Assembly: GCA_964552465.1 (NCBI GenBank)
Contig: CAZKGR010000027.1
Span: 1-43,111, forward strand
Reading direction: 5' to 3'
DNA length: 43,111 bases
Source of the DNA: BMS3BBIN04 sp964552465
GTDB taxonomy: Bacteria; Electryoneota; Electryoneia; Electryoneales; Electryoneaceae
Below, one piece after another: positions 15,935 to 24,186 of this stretch. The translations under genes were made by a program, and so were the position numbers. Positions within the stretch are counted from its first letter, which is position 1, and each line of letters starts with the position of its first letter. The notes under the pieces were generated by a model that was not told where the DNA came from, searched no databases, and saw only the letters and a program-made list of their open reading frames with translations.

Positions 15935-17041
15935 ATGAACAAGATGAAAATCACATTGCTGCTGGTGTTAGCCTGGGTGCTACTGATTGTCTCAACAGCT
16001 CTTGCTGTCGAAGTGACGGCGATTGGATTCGGGTACGACAGGGAGTCCGCACTTGAAGACGCCAAACGTTCCGCGGTAGCCCGCGTAGTTGGTGAATATG
16101 TAGACAGTCAGACACTTGTCCAGAATTTCGCACTGGTTTCCGATCGAATCCTTACCAGCTCTAGCGGGTATGTGCGTGGTTACGAGATAAAAGAAACTCA
16201 CACTCTTCCGACTGGCGATGTACGCGTTCAGATCCTCGCGAATGTGGAACGCGAGGTTGTGACCAATGACGTTGATGCGATTCGTGTGATCAGCATGCGC
16301 AAAGGCGACCCACGTTTTGTGGTCATTCCTGATCCAAGCATGCGACGTCTTGACCTGGAAGCAGACATCATTAATGCGACGGCTGCTGGCATCGAGCAAT
16401 ATTTGACGGAACGCGGATATAGCACTCTGAAGTCGCCTAACCACAATATTAGCCGTGATTTCTCTGATCCGGCAGCCCTGGCTGATCTGAGTCAGTATTC
16501 GGCGGGAGTAGGCGCGGAATATGTCATCTACTTTACGACAACATCGGTTGATGAAGGCTCAGGACGCGTATTTACCAGATCATCGGCGCAGGCGGACCTC
16601 ACAATCGTTCACACTGGCAGCTACCGTGTGATCGCAGCCACCTTTGGACGTGGAGCAGGTGGCGATCAGCATGAGGAATATGCGTTCAAAGACGCGTGCC
16701 GGACTGCAGGATACAACGCCGTAGATAATGCGCTGACCATCGTGCTCAATGATTGGATTCGCGGAGGTTCCGTCAACGGGAACCGGTTGAGTCTTGAAGT
16801 CATTGGCATGCCAGTTGAAGAAGATATGGCTTTCGAGGAAGCTCTCGGTCGGACAGGTGCGATCAAGCAGGTTCAGTTGAGTAGCAAGGGATCATTCAGC
16901 TCCGTGTACCACATTATTCTTGATGGTGGTACGTTCGATCTCGGGAACGCTTTCGAGCAGGTCGCTCGTGAACGAAACTGGCAGGTTTGGCTGGACAGAG
17001 GTAGCCGGAGCGGGCTATCCTATCGTGTAATCTTTGATTAA
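15935..17041 (+). CDS. Exported protein with FlgT N-terminal-like domain (second of pair)
   Basis: This is a 368-residue protein. The frame opens at a TTG directly after the previous stop (15920), but the ATG at 15935 with GGGGG upstream gives a standard signal peptide (KITLLLVLAWVLLIVSTALA). Residues ~25-115 (VEVTAIGFGYDRESALEDAKRSAVARVVGEYV, described here in parts) are the clearest FlgT N-terminal-like domain in the window. It shows the G-x-G-x-x-x-x-x-A-x-x-x-A-x-x-x-A-V pattern and a GYVRGYEI segment. A middle domain (~120-265) includes AEYVIYFTTTSVDEGSGRVF. The last ~90 residues (LSLEVIGMPVEEDMAF, YHIILDGGTFDLGNAF) mirror the C-terminal domain of the previous gene. A strong terminator follows at 17194. 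Confidence 0.82.
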   Translation: MNKMKITLLLVLAWVLLIVSTALAVEVTAIGFGYDRESALEDAKRSAVARVVGEYVDSQTLVQNFALVSDRILTSSSGYVRGYEIKETHTLPTGDVRVQILANVEREVVTNDVDAIRVISMRKGDPRFVVIPDPSMRRLDLEADIINATAAGIEQYLTERGYSTLKSPNHNISRDFSDPAALADLSQYSAGVGAEYVIYFTTTSVDEGSGRVFTRSSAQADLTIVHTGSYRVIAATFGRGAGGDQHEEYAFKDACRTAGYNAVDNALTIVLNDWIRGGSVNGNRLSLEVIGMPVEEDMAFEEALGRTGAIKQVQLSSKGSFSSVYHIILDGGTFDLGNAFEQVARERNWQVWLDRGSRSGLSYRVIFD

Positions 17042-17126
17042 GTCGGTATTATTACTGATTATAGAGGATACGGCATTGCAGTGATGACAATCACAGTCAT
17101 TCGTGTACAAAATACTTACATTATCA

Positions 17127-17145
17127 ACACGGACGCATGCCGTGT
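17127..17145. repeat. Small inverted repeat
   Basis: Arms ACACGG and CCGTGT around ACGCATG, between the FlgT-like operon and its terminator. The meaning is unknown. Confidence 0.3.
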
Positions 17146-17193
17146 CCCGGGATACTCAAGGTAAACTTGCAGCTGTCCACCCCCTCTAGAGTG

Positions 17194-17221
17194 CGCCCTC
17201 AGGTTACCCGACCTGAGGGCG
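17194..17221 (+). terminator. Rho-independent terminator of the FlgT-like operon
   Basis: An 11-bp perfect stem (CGCCCTCAGGT with ACCTGAGGGCG) closes on loop TACCCG and is followed by TATTCTTCTC. It lies between convergent genes, but the T-rich side is on the + strand. Confidence 0.85.
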
Positions 17222-17296
17222 TATTCTTCTCGCATCAGCAAAAGAAAAGCCGATTCCTTGTGGAACCAGCAGCCATTTACACAACAGTGCATCCAT

Positions 17297-18025
17297 CTAA
17301 CGTAGCTTGAATATCTTTCCATCATCGCCTTTGGTTGCCCAGACTTTGCCGTCTGGTCCCACGGACAGTTGTCGGAAATTACTGCCAGGTAATGCCGTCC
17401 ATGCACCATCATCCCAGCGGTAAATCTTGTGGTCTTGTGAATTCGTCCCGATGATGAACACTGAACCGTCCGCCCCAATAGCGACGTCTGTTGCTGATCC
17501 CGGTATTTTCTGCCACGCTTTGTCATGCCAGCGATGGATTGTATTATCACTGCTGACGACATAAGGATTGCCATCAGGATCAACGGCGATGCTTTTGTAG
17601 TTTGATCCCGGGTAATCTGACCAACTTCCATCTTTCCACATGTAGATGCGGTGTCCCTTGGCTTCTGAGCCGATGATGAACACGCTGCCATCCGCCCCAA
17701 CGGCGAGGTCAGTAGCTGCACCGGGGAGTTCTTTCCAGTCGTTGCTCTTCCAGCGGAAAACCTTGTCTTCACGGTTGATCGCGTACACTGCCTTTTTGGG
17801 ACCGGATGCGATGGACCGCCATTTAGATCCTGGTGCTTTCACCCATGCGCCATCATCCCAGCGAAAGATAAGGTGTCCACGTTGGGCCGATCCGACAATC
17901 CACACATTACCATCAGCATCAACTGCAATGTCAGTGGCAATTCCCGGAATCTCAGTCCAGCCCTGGGCGAGCGCGAACCCAACCGCTATGACCAGCAGAA
18001 GACTTGCGAAAATGAATGATCTCAT
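17297..18025 (-). CDS. Secreted tectonin-like beta-propeller protein
   Basis: This is a 242-residue protein. The frame is open to 18157, but two adjacent ATGs at 18028 and 18025 follow a GGAGG site. 18025 has the better spacing and gives a clean signal peptide (MRSFIFASLLLVIAVGFALA). The mature protein consists of about six repeats of ~35 residues. They alternate between the form T-D-I/L-A-V-x-A-D-G-x-V-W/F-I-x-G and a form ending I-Y/F-R/M-W-x-D-G-x-W with PGS. This is the tectonin (tachylectin-1/TECPR) propeller pattern. Such proteins bind glycans such as lipopolysaccharide or O-methylated sugars in some organisms. The propeller fold is well supported; the ligand is unknown. The protein could be secreted to the periplasm or outside, and it has no T9SS sorting domain. 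Confidence 0.85.
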   Translation of the reverse strand: MRSFIFASLLLVIAVGFALAQGWTEIPGIATDIAVDADGNVWIVGSAQRGHLIFRWDDGAWVKAPGSKWRSIASGPKKAVYAINREDKVFRWKSNDWKELPGAATDLAVGADGSVFIIGSEAKGHRIYMWKDGSWSDYPGSNYKSIAVDPDGNPYVVSSDNTIHRWHDKAWQKIPGSATDVAIGADGSVFIIGTNSQDHKIYRWDDGAWTALPGSNFRQLSVGPDGKVWATKGDDGKIFKLR

Positions 18026-18178
18026 CATTATCCTCCCTCTCCGTGAAATCCGAAGATTTCTACGAAGTGTTCCTCCCAACAACATACTGCTTGCTCGTTG
18101 CACGCCTGTCGAACAAGACAGTTGCACAACTAAGAATGCAGGTTCAACCTCATGCATTACTATTGATAACGAACAGCG

Positions 18179-20392
18179 CTATCGGTTCTGGTTTGCGGGT
18201 GCCAGTTTCTTCCTGAACGCCTCCATGGAATCAGCATCACCCCGCGTATCGATCCCGATTCCAAAGTAGTTGGGATTGGATAACTCTTCCCGCTCTGATT
18301 GATCCGGAACGAACACGGTACGATCATCATTGAACCGTGGGTCAGATTGACGATCAGCCATGTCATCTTCCGTTTGATACTTGTCGTACCCATCAACGTC
18401 AAGAAACAGGCTAACCTGACTACTGAACAAATGTGGGAATGCTGAGGGCGGCGGTGGATTGTACTGCTCGTAGTTGTTCCAGCCGTAATTACGACCCTTT
18501 CGAGTGACATAGGTGTCACGTCCACCGGTGTCCACAAAAAAGCTCTGCGACATGTTGATCGCAAAGCCAAGCCCATCGCCCATCACCCGGTACAGGTCAT
18601 CCCCGCCCCGATTGAAATGCATCGCGACCGTGTAGTCATGTCCGAATGCGATTCCATAAGCGCTCTCATCCCACAGGTGGATCTCATCGTTTCCTGCATC
18701 ATCGATATGAGCTCCGATGGCAAAATGTGCGCCTGATCCTGAAGCCCACGCTGATGCCTTGTACACATCATCCCCTTCCCCATCGTAGAGAAAACCCATG
18801 CCGTACCAGTATCCGCATCCGAGTGACCAGTTGGCGGATGTATAACGGTCGTTGCCGTACAGATCGACCAGAATGCCCATCCCTCCAGCCCACGAGTGAC
18901 CGTCCGTGATGTCACCACGCCGTCCAATGCCGCAACCCTGCGCGTACGAGTAGTTGAGATAACTCTTGTCTGAATGGTAGTCTGGACGGTAAACGGAATC
19001 GGAAACGATAGGTTCGGCGTAATATTCATCCCAACCGGTTCGATTGATCAGGGCGCCAACTCCTCCCACTCCGCCGTAGCCTTGCCCATCTCCGTGTATG
19101 GAGTAACGATCATCACCGTCGCCATCAATCGCCACTCCAACACCGAAATAGGACGCGCCTTGTCCGGATGTCCACAGGTGATATTGATCGTCCCCGGTGT
19201 AGTCAGCGAGCACACCGTATCCCAACATCGATGCGCCCTGCGCCAGCCGCTTTGCAGTGTAGGTGTCGTTGCCTTCGCAGTCGATCAACACGCCTGCACC
19301 GAGGATTGCTGCACCTTGTGCGGGTAGAAATTCGTCCTCATTGATGTATTGATCGTGACCTGAAAGGTCTATTGCGAGGGCGACGGGAATATCCAATGCT
19401 GGTGTAGCACCGCCCGCACCGTGCCAGGTGTCATTTCCTCCCAAATCAACTACGAGGCACGCATCTGTCCAGTTGTGAACGTTCTCGAAACCGTCAGCAA
19501 TCACTATCCGTCCGATGGGCGTGACTATGTTGAGCTGTTGACGATAAGGATCGATACGGCGGGCTTCGATCAATGCGCTTAGTGTGTCGGCCAACAACCA
19601 GCCACTTTCGAGCAATTTTGAACCGGCGTAGTAGATAGAATTACGGTCAAGAGCGCTGGCACAGTCCTCAAGCTCCGGGTAATATTCCAAGCCGTCGAAC
19701 TGGGTCTCACCCAAGCGGCGTATGCGCCACACAGCCTGCATATCTGCAGGATCGACATTCCGCCGTGCGGTTTCAACCCACTGGTGAGCATGCAATAGGT
19801 GCAGAACCGTTTCCGCGACCAGTTGACGAACTTTTATATCGAGACCATCAACCTGTTTTTGCAACTCGTCTTCGTTTAATGGAAAATCTGAAGCAGCCCC
19901 CATGGCGTTGTAGTGCCAGACACGCCCAGTCGTCTGGTAAATCTCTCGAATCGCTGATATCAATGGTTGACTGGGATCCGTTTCCGCCCACAGAGATGCG
20001 CTGTATGCGCGCATTTGAGCCGTCGACTGCCGCGCTCCAGCGAAATAAACGGTCTTGAGTAACGAAACTTCATTTGTAGCCAGATCATCTGGATGTAGAT
20101 GTTGATCCGCAGCATTGGCGATCACTGAGACGAAATCATAAATACGCAATGGTTCTGCTAACAGATCCGAAAAGGCGAGGTTGATGTATGGGATATCTGC
20201 CGGATCTGGATAACGAGTCCAATAACCTTTTGGATCGAATCCCAAATCAGACTGTTGAACTCCGGTTTGTTTCAGAACAGCCATTAATAAATCATCTTCT
20301 GACGCAACCGGCTGAGAATTAGCTGAGTGTGATGTAAGTATCAGGGCGAACAGGCACACGATCACGAGATTGAACCAGCGTAGATCTGTCAT
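18179..20392 (-). CDS. Large exported repeat protein with twelve G-x-D-x-Y motifs
   Basis: This is a 737-residue protein. It has a signal peptide (MTDLRWFNLVIVCLFALILTSHSANS). The N-terminal ~300 residues are mostly helical and contain a DAD/HLHPDD-rich stretch. From ~310 to ~720 the sequence repeats the motif [VIL]-D-x-x-G-x-D-x-[YW], twelve times, at intervals of about 25-50 residues. Examples are DLGGNDTW, DCEGNDTY, DGDGDDRY, DLYGNDRY, DTGGRDTY and DVDGYDKY. Between them runs a glycine-rich strand such as QGASYFGVGVAIDG. This suggests a beta-solenoid with Asp/Gly turns, similar in spirit to calcium-binding RTX repeats, although the nonapeptide GGxGxDxUx itself is not present. No T9SS sorting domain is visible. 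Function unknown. Confidence 0.85.
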   Translation of the reverse strand: MTDLRWFNLVIVCLFALILTSHSANSQPVASEDDLLMAVLKQTGVQQSDLGFDPKGYWTRYPDPADIPYINLAFSDLLAEPLRIYDFVSVIANAADQHLHPDDLATNEVSLLKTVYFAGARQSTAQMRAYSASLWAETDPSQPLISAIREIYQTTGRVWHYNAMGAASDFPLNEDELQKQVDGLDIKVRQLVAETVLHLLHAHQWVETARRNVDPADMQAVWRIRRLGETQFDGLEYYPELEDCASALDRNSIYYAGSKLLESGWLLADTLSALIEARRIDPYRQQLNIVTPIGRIVIADGFENVHNWTDACLVVDLGGNDTWHGAGGATPALDIPVALAIDLSGHDQYINEDEFLPAQGAAILGAGVLIDCEGNDTYTAKRLAQGASMLGYGVLADYTGDDQYHLWTSGQGASYFGVGVAIDGDGDDRYSIHGDGQGYGGVGGVGALINRTGWDEYYAEPIVSDSVYRPDYHSDKSYLNYSYAQGCGIGRRGDITDGHSWAGGMGILVDLYGNDRYTSANWSLGCGYWYGMGFLYDGEGDDVYKASAWASGSGAHFAIGAHIDDAGNDEIHLWDESAYGIAFGHDYTVAMHFNRGGDDLYRVMGDGLGFAINMSQSFFVDTGGRDTYVTRKGRNYGWNNYEQYNPPPPSAFPHLFSSQVSLFLDVDGYDKYQTEDDMADRQSDPRFNDDRTVFVPDQSEREELSNPNYFGIGIDTRGDADSMEAFRKKLAPANQNR

Positions 20393-20607
20393 CCGTGTCT
20401 CTTCCTTTCTTTGAATGGAATGTTTGGGATGTCAGCGAGCTATTTACCATCAAGGCTAGCAGGAATAACAAGGTAAGGAGAGAATGGTATCAGCGAAACA
20501 ATAAGGGCTGGAATATAAATATCGTAACTATCTGATGTTGCTCAATTTAGGAGTCGCAAGAGGGTAGAGCGGTGCTAAAAAGGTGTGCAATGCGGTAGTC
20601 CTCAGGC

Positions 20608-20904
20608 TCAGAATTCTTGGAAATTGTCCGCAGCACCGAACTCGGCAGTGTTGAAGTCTGAAACATCCGGTTCGATGTCCATCCGCGTGATTCCGATACC
20701 TTTTTTCAACATCTTACGTGCTCGATCCAAATCATGCGGGCGAACAAGAATTTTGATAACTACGTTGCCTGAAGAGGCTTTCATGCCTCGCGACTTCTCA
20801 TGCTCCAGTTCTGCATCGATATCTGCGTCAAACAGTGCCGACTGAACCACCTGTGCTTGAAAGTCGTCATCAAACTCGGTGAGGACCACGAACTCCTGTT
20901 TCAT
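20608..20904 (-). CDS. Small DUF2007-like protein
   Basis: This is a 98-residue soluble protein. An excellent GGAGG site lies five bases before the ATG. The pattern FVVLTEFDDDFQAQVVQSALFDADIDAELE, followed by a beta strand VIKILVRPHDLDRARKML, matches the DUF2007 family of small alpha-beta proteins, sometimes called putative signal-transducing proteins because of similarity to PII/GlnB-like folds. No ligand is established. It is transcribed from its own region, preceded by a leader hairpin at 20922-20946. It precedes the solenoid gene by 215 bases on the same strand and may be transcribed with it. Confidence 0.75.
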   Translation of the reverse strand: MKQEFVVLTEFDDDFQAQVVQSALFDADIDAELEHEKSRGMKASSGNVVIKILVRPHDLDRARKMLKKGIGITRMDIEPDVSDFNTAEFGAADNFQEF

Positions 20905-21631
20905 GGCGGCCTCCGTTCTTAGGGTTATTGCCCCCCGGCAAAACCCATTACTCCCTCAGGGGTCAGTTTACATTAATCTGGAATGAACATGCAAGGGTCT
21001 ATCCCATATTTATAAAAATGAGTCTCACTCTCTGAAACAGAGCCACAAGTACTGATATTTACCTCATCTGAAGAATAAGTCAGTTGCAAAGTCTGTTGAA
21101 TATTGTGAGATTTCTAATGTAAACGCTCAATACACAAAACAGGCAAGAATTCCAAAACTCATCTAGATCGATTTGCATGATCACACATAATACGTCCGCG
21201 GATCGTTGTGTATTGTGTATTTCAAAAGGATTAACCTATAAATAACAACAAGTTGAAACATTCTAGTTGCCAAGTCTCTGGGAGCGAAGAATCGACAGGA
21301 ATTGGTCAGACTCATTGCTTGCTCGCGGAAACCTGTGTACTCTTCATATCTGTCGATGGATGATTTTATTCAGTGTTTATCACTATGTTCTCCGAATGAT
21401 TCTGAATTGAGTGGTTGTCAGGTCACTAAGATTGAGCTGATTTATGAGTTGACGATACGTAGCGATTGTGGGTGGACTTAATTCCAACAATTCTGTGGAT
21501 GTTCTAGATTCGACGATATGTGATTATTGCATTGCAGACATTGACCCCCGGTTACTTGCACTGCTGGCTTTTGGTGAAGGGGCCATCAGCCTGAACATCA
21601 AGAAGCAAATACGAATTTCAGGAGAGAAAAG
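20905..21631. other. 727-base AT-rich intergenic region
   Basis: No coding frame is convincing. Two elements are visible besides the hairpin at 20922. One is an 8-bp inverted repeat ATCGACAG (21291-21298) / CTGTCGAT (21350-21357). The other is the palindrome TCCGCGGA near 21195, flanked by imperfect ACACA..AATAC / GTATTGTGT arms. It probably holds the promoter and long leader of the T9SS cargo gene at 21632, and perhaps an unrecognised small RNA. Confidence 0.5.
20922..20946 (-). promoter_or_regulatory. Leader hairpin before the DUF2007-like gene
   Basis: GGGTT-(A)-TTGCC and GGCAA-AACCC form a 10-bp stem with one bulged A and a CCCC loop. On the minus strand it ends about ten bases before the GGAGG site. 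It may be an upstream terminator/attenuator or an mRNA-stabilising hairpin. A weak minus-strand promoter can be drawn at 20994-20965 (TTGCAT, 18 bases, TAAACT). Confidence 0.4.
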
Positions 21632-23884
21632 ATGAAATGCCATTGGTTGTTGCTATTCTCCTTGCTGTTCGCTGCTATTCCAGTAATAGCGCAGGATCCG
21701 CCGCGTAGTTTGTCTGGTTCGCTCGATGATCAGATCGGTCAGGTTACTTTGAACTGGCAGGTCCCGAACAGTGAGGCAGACTGGTTTGAAGGCTTTGATG
21801 ATGGTGTTGCTGATGGATTCACCTATGACAACGCGGCCAACTGGTCTGTCGCTGGTGGTTTCATGACAGGTGTGAACACACCGTTTCTAAGTGGTAGCGT
21901 TTGGACCAGTGGCTCATACAGCACCGAGACATTTGGTGATGGCATTGTTGAGTCCAGCTTTTCACGAACAGCTGGTTCTGACGAATTTACCCAGCTTTTA
22001 ACTGTTCACGGTAACGGCGCTTATGACGACTCCAACTACAATGGTTATTTCTTCGGTATTGCTCCGACTGCAGCCGCTGGTTACATCTATGTTGCGCGTG
22101 TTGATGCTGGCGTATGGACCACGTATAGCGCTTGGGACGCTGCTCCGATGAATTTGGGTATTGGTGCGTTCAACACTGTCGCCGTCATTTCTGACGCTGG
22201 CACATACACAATGTTCATCAATGGTGTTGAAGTCTTCGCCTTTTATGACACCACTTACCCAACGGGTCAAGTTGGATGTGGTTTTTCGGAAAATCCTGAC
22301 CTTGAGATCACTGGCTCTGTAACCTATGACTACTTCTCTGCTGATGACGGAGTTATTGCTGTGACTTCAATGCAGCCCGTTTATGGCGGATTCCAAGGTT
22401 TTGCAGAAGATGTTTTCCATGCGCCGGCTAGTTTCAACGCGCCTCGTCGTCCACACAAGACCGAGCCACACGGTTTGATCTATGTTGATGGTGAGTATCA
22501 GGGAGTACAGACTGACGAGCTCGATGCGTTCATCGAATTCAATGTTTACATGAATGATGCTTTTCTGGCGGCTACGGCCAACACCAGCTACAGCATGACT
22601 CTTCCAGAATTTGGCAACTTCAGCTTTGAAGTAACCGCGTTATACGATGAAGGTGAATCGGCTGCTGCAGGTCCACTCAATTTCACCTGGACAGACCCAA
22701 CCCTGTTCGCCTTGAGTGAAAACTTTGATGATGGATTGCCTGAATCCTGGACGATTGAAAACAGCTTGCCTACGGCAACCTGGAAGCATTCGACCGAAGA
22801 TTTGACCGGTTGGAATCTGTTTCCGACCCCGTACATGATCGCTGACTCCGATGCTGACGGGAACGGCCCATGGATGCAGACTCGTCTTATCTCCCCGGCG
22901 GTTGACATCACGAACAGCAACTACACGCAGCTTAGCTATGGTATCGTTTACAACAACATCAGCATCGACTTTGCAGATGTTGACTGGTCAGCAGATGGTG
23001 GTGCCTCCTGGAACAACATCATCCAATACACCGCTGACATTACAGCTGTCGAGAGTATTGACATCACGGCTGCGACCAGCATGTATGACACAGCCTGGTT
23101 CTCCTGGTATTACGATGATATGGATGTCTGGGCATGGTACATCGGTCTAGATGATGTCGAAGTCTATGTGGAAGGCGCTCAGGACCCAGTTACCCTGAAT
23201 CTGATTCCGCAAGTGACCACGATTCCACAAGCTGGCGGTACGATCGTTTATGATGTCAATATTGTCAACATCACTGCGACAGCGATGAATGGTCTGCGCT
23301 ACTGGACCTATGCTACACTTCCTAACCAGCAAGTCTTCGGTCCACTGGTCACTATTCCGTGGAACCTGGTTCCGTTCATGAATGTCACTGTTACTGATAT
23401 GACTCAGGACATCCCAGGTAACGCGCCGGCTGGTGACTACGTGTTCACAGCGATCGCTGGCGTCCAGGGCAACCCAAGCCTTCAGATCCAAGATGAATTC
23501 GCCTTTTTAAAGGAAGGCGTTGCTATTGACGGGACGATTGAATTCAATCCCGAAGATTGGAAAGCAACTGGTAGTTTTGAGATTGCGAGCGAAGATGCTT
23601 CTGTCAAGATTCCGGTTGAATTCGCTCTGAATCAGGCTTATCCGAACCCGTTCAATCCGACGACCACGGTTTCGGTGAGCTTGCCGATTGCTTCTGAGTT
23701 GAGCGTTACTGTCGTCAACGTTATGGGTCAGCAGGTTGCGACGCTTGCCGATGGTAAGCTGAACGCCGGTACTCACAACTTCGTGTTCGATGCCAGCAAC
23801 CTCGCCAGCGGCCTGTATTTCATCCAGGCAGTTTCTGGTTCTGGTGAGCTGAATGCGATCCAAAAGATTACTTTGATGAAATAA
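21632..23884 (+). CDS. T9SS cargo protein with lectin-like domains
   Basis: This is a 750-residue secreted protein. It starts at an ATG with AGGAGAG five bases upstream, and has signal peptide MKCHWLLLFSLLFAAIPVIA. Residues ~25-250 include a fibronectin-like opening (QVTLNWQVP) and a concanavalin-like region. A later domain (~360-500) begins FALSENFDDGLPESWT, typical of MAM/LamG-like jelly-roll modules, and includes AWYIGLDDVEVYV. An Ig-like domain follows. The C-terminal ~85 residues (from FALNQAYPNPFNPTTT) form a T9SS type A sorting domain ending NAIQKITLMK. Codon usage looks strongly biased and the gene has its own strong terminator, so it may be highly expressed. No catalytic motif was seen. 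Confidence 0.9.
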   Translation: MKCHWLLLFSLLFAAIPVIAQDPPRSLSGSLDDQIGQVTLNWQVPNSEADWFEGFDDGVADGFTYDNAANWSVAGGFMTGVNTPFLSGSVWTSGSYSTETFGDGIVESSFSRTAGSDEFTQLLTVHGNGAYDDSNYNGYFFGIAPTAAAGYIYVARVDAGVWTTYSAWDAAPMNLGIGAFNTVAVISDAGTYTMFINGVEVFAFYDTTYPTGQVGCGFSENPDLEITGSVTYDYFSADDGVIAVTSMQPVYGGFQGFAEDVFHAPASFNAPRRPHKTEPHGLIYVDGEYQGVQTDELDAFIEFNVYMNDAFLAATANTSYSMTLPEFGNFSFEVTALYDEGESAAAGPLNFTWTDPTLFALSENFDDGLPESWTIENSLPTATWKHSTEDLTGWNLFPTPYMIADSDADGNGPWMQTRLISPAVDITNSNYTQLSYGIVYNNISIDFADVDWSADGGASWNNIIQYTADITAVESIDITAATSMYDTAWFSWYYDDMDVWAWYIGLDDVEVYVEGAQDPVTLNLIPQVTTIPQAGGTIVYDVNIVNITATAMNGLRYWTYATLPNQQVFGPLVTIPWNLVPFMNVTVTDMTQDIPGNAPAGDYVFTAIAGVQGNPSLQIQDEFAFLKEGVAIDGTIEFNPEDWKATGSFEIASEDASVKIPVEFALNQAYPNPFNPTTTVSVSLPIASELSVTVVNVMGQQVATLADGKLNAGTHNFVFDASNLASGLYFIQAVSGSGELNAIQKITLMK

Positions 23885-23908
23885 TCTTCATCCTATTTGT
23901 ACCCTACA

Positions 23909-23940
23909 CGGAGCCCTGCATATGCGGGGCTCCGTTTTTT
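23909..23940 (+). terminator. Strong rho-independent terminator
   Basis: Arms CGGAGCCC and GGGCTCCG enclose TGCATATGCG and are followed directly by six T. It is the most canonical terminator in the window and isolates the T9SS gene from the transferases downstream. Confidence 0.93.
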
Positions 23941-24186
23941 CTGCCGCGCAGGAAGATTCTGCCGATCCTCCCTACCTCCAATAATCCTCCCCATCTATTA
24001 TCACCATTTCATCATACCAGCAGTACCAGCAGTTTCTAACGTATTTCTTGATTATAACCTCTGTTCTAGCGCACAACCGTTATTTATGAGACATGAGATA
24101 CGATCGACTTACAGCGATCTCGCGACTGGAACAAGAGTTGCGTTGGATTCCTCGAACAGGTATCTCAATTTCAGATCGGATGGTTC
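23941..24186. other. Spacer before the transferase pair
   Basis: No gene recognised. A 72-residue frame beginning at 24093 (MRYDRLTAISRLEQELRW) is out of frame with the gene at 24187 and has no ribosome-binding site, so it is probably chance. The promoter for the transferase pair presumably lies here. Confidence 0.4.

Noticed and set aside
21541..21580. Sigma-54 promoter before the T9SS gene at 21632
   Set aside because: GG and GC elements do not have the required spacing.
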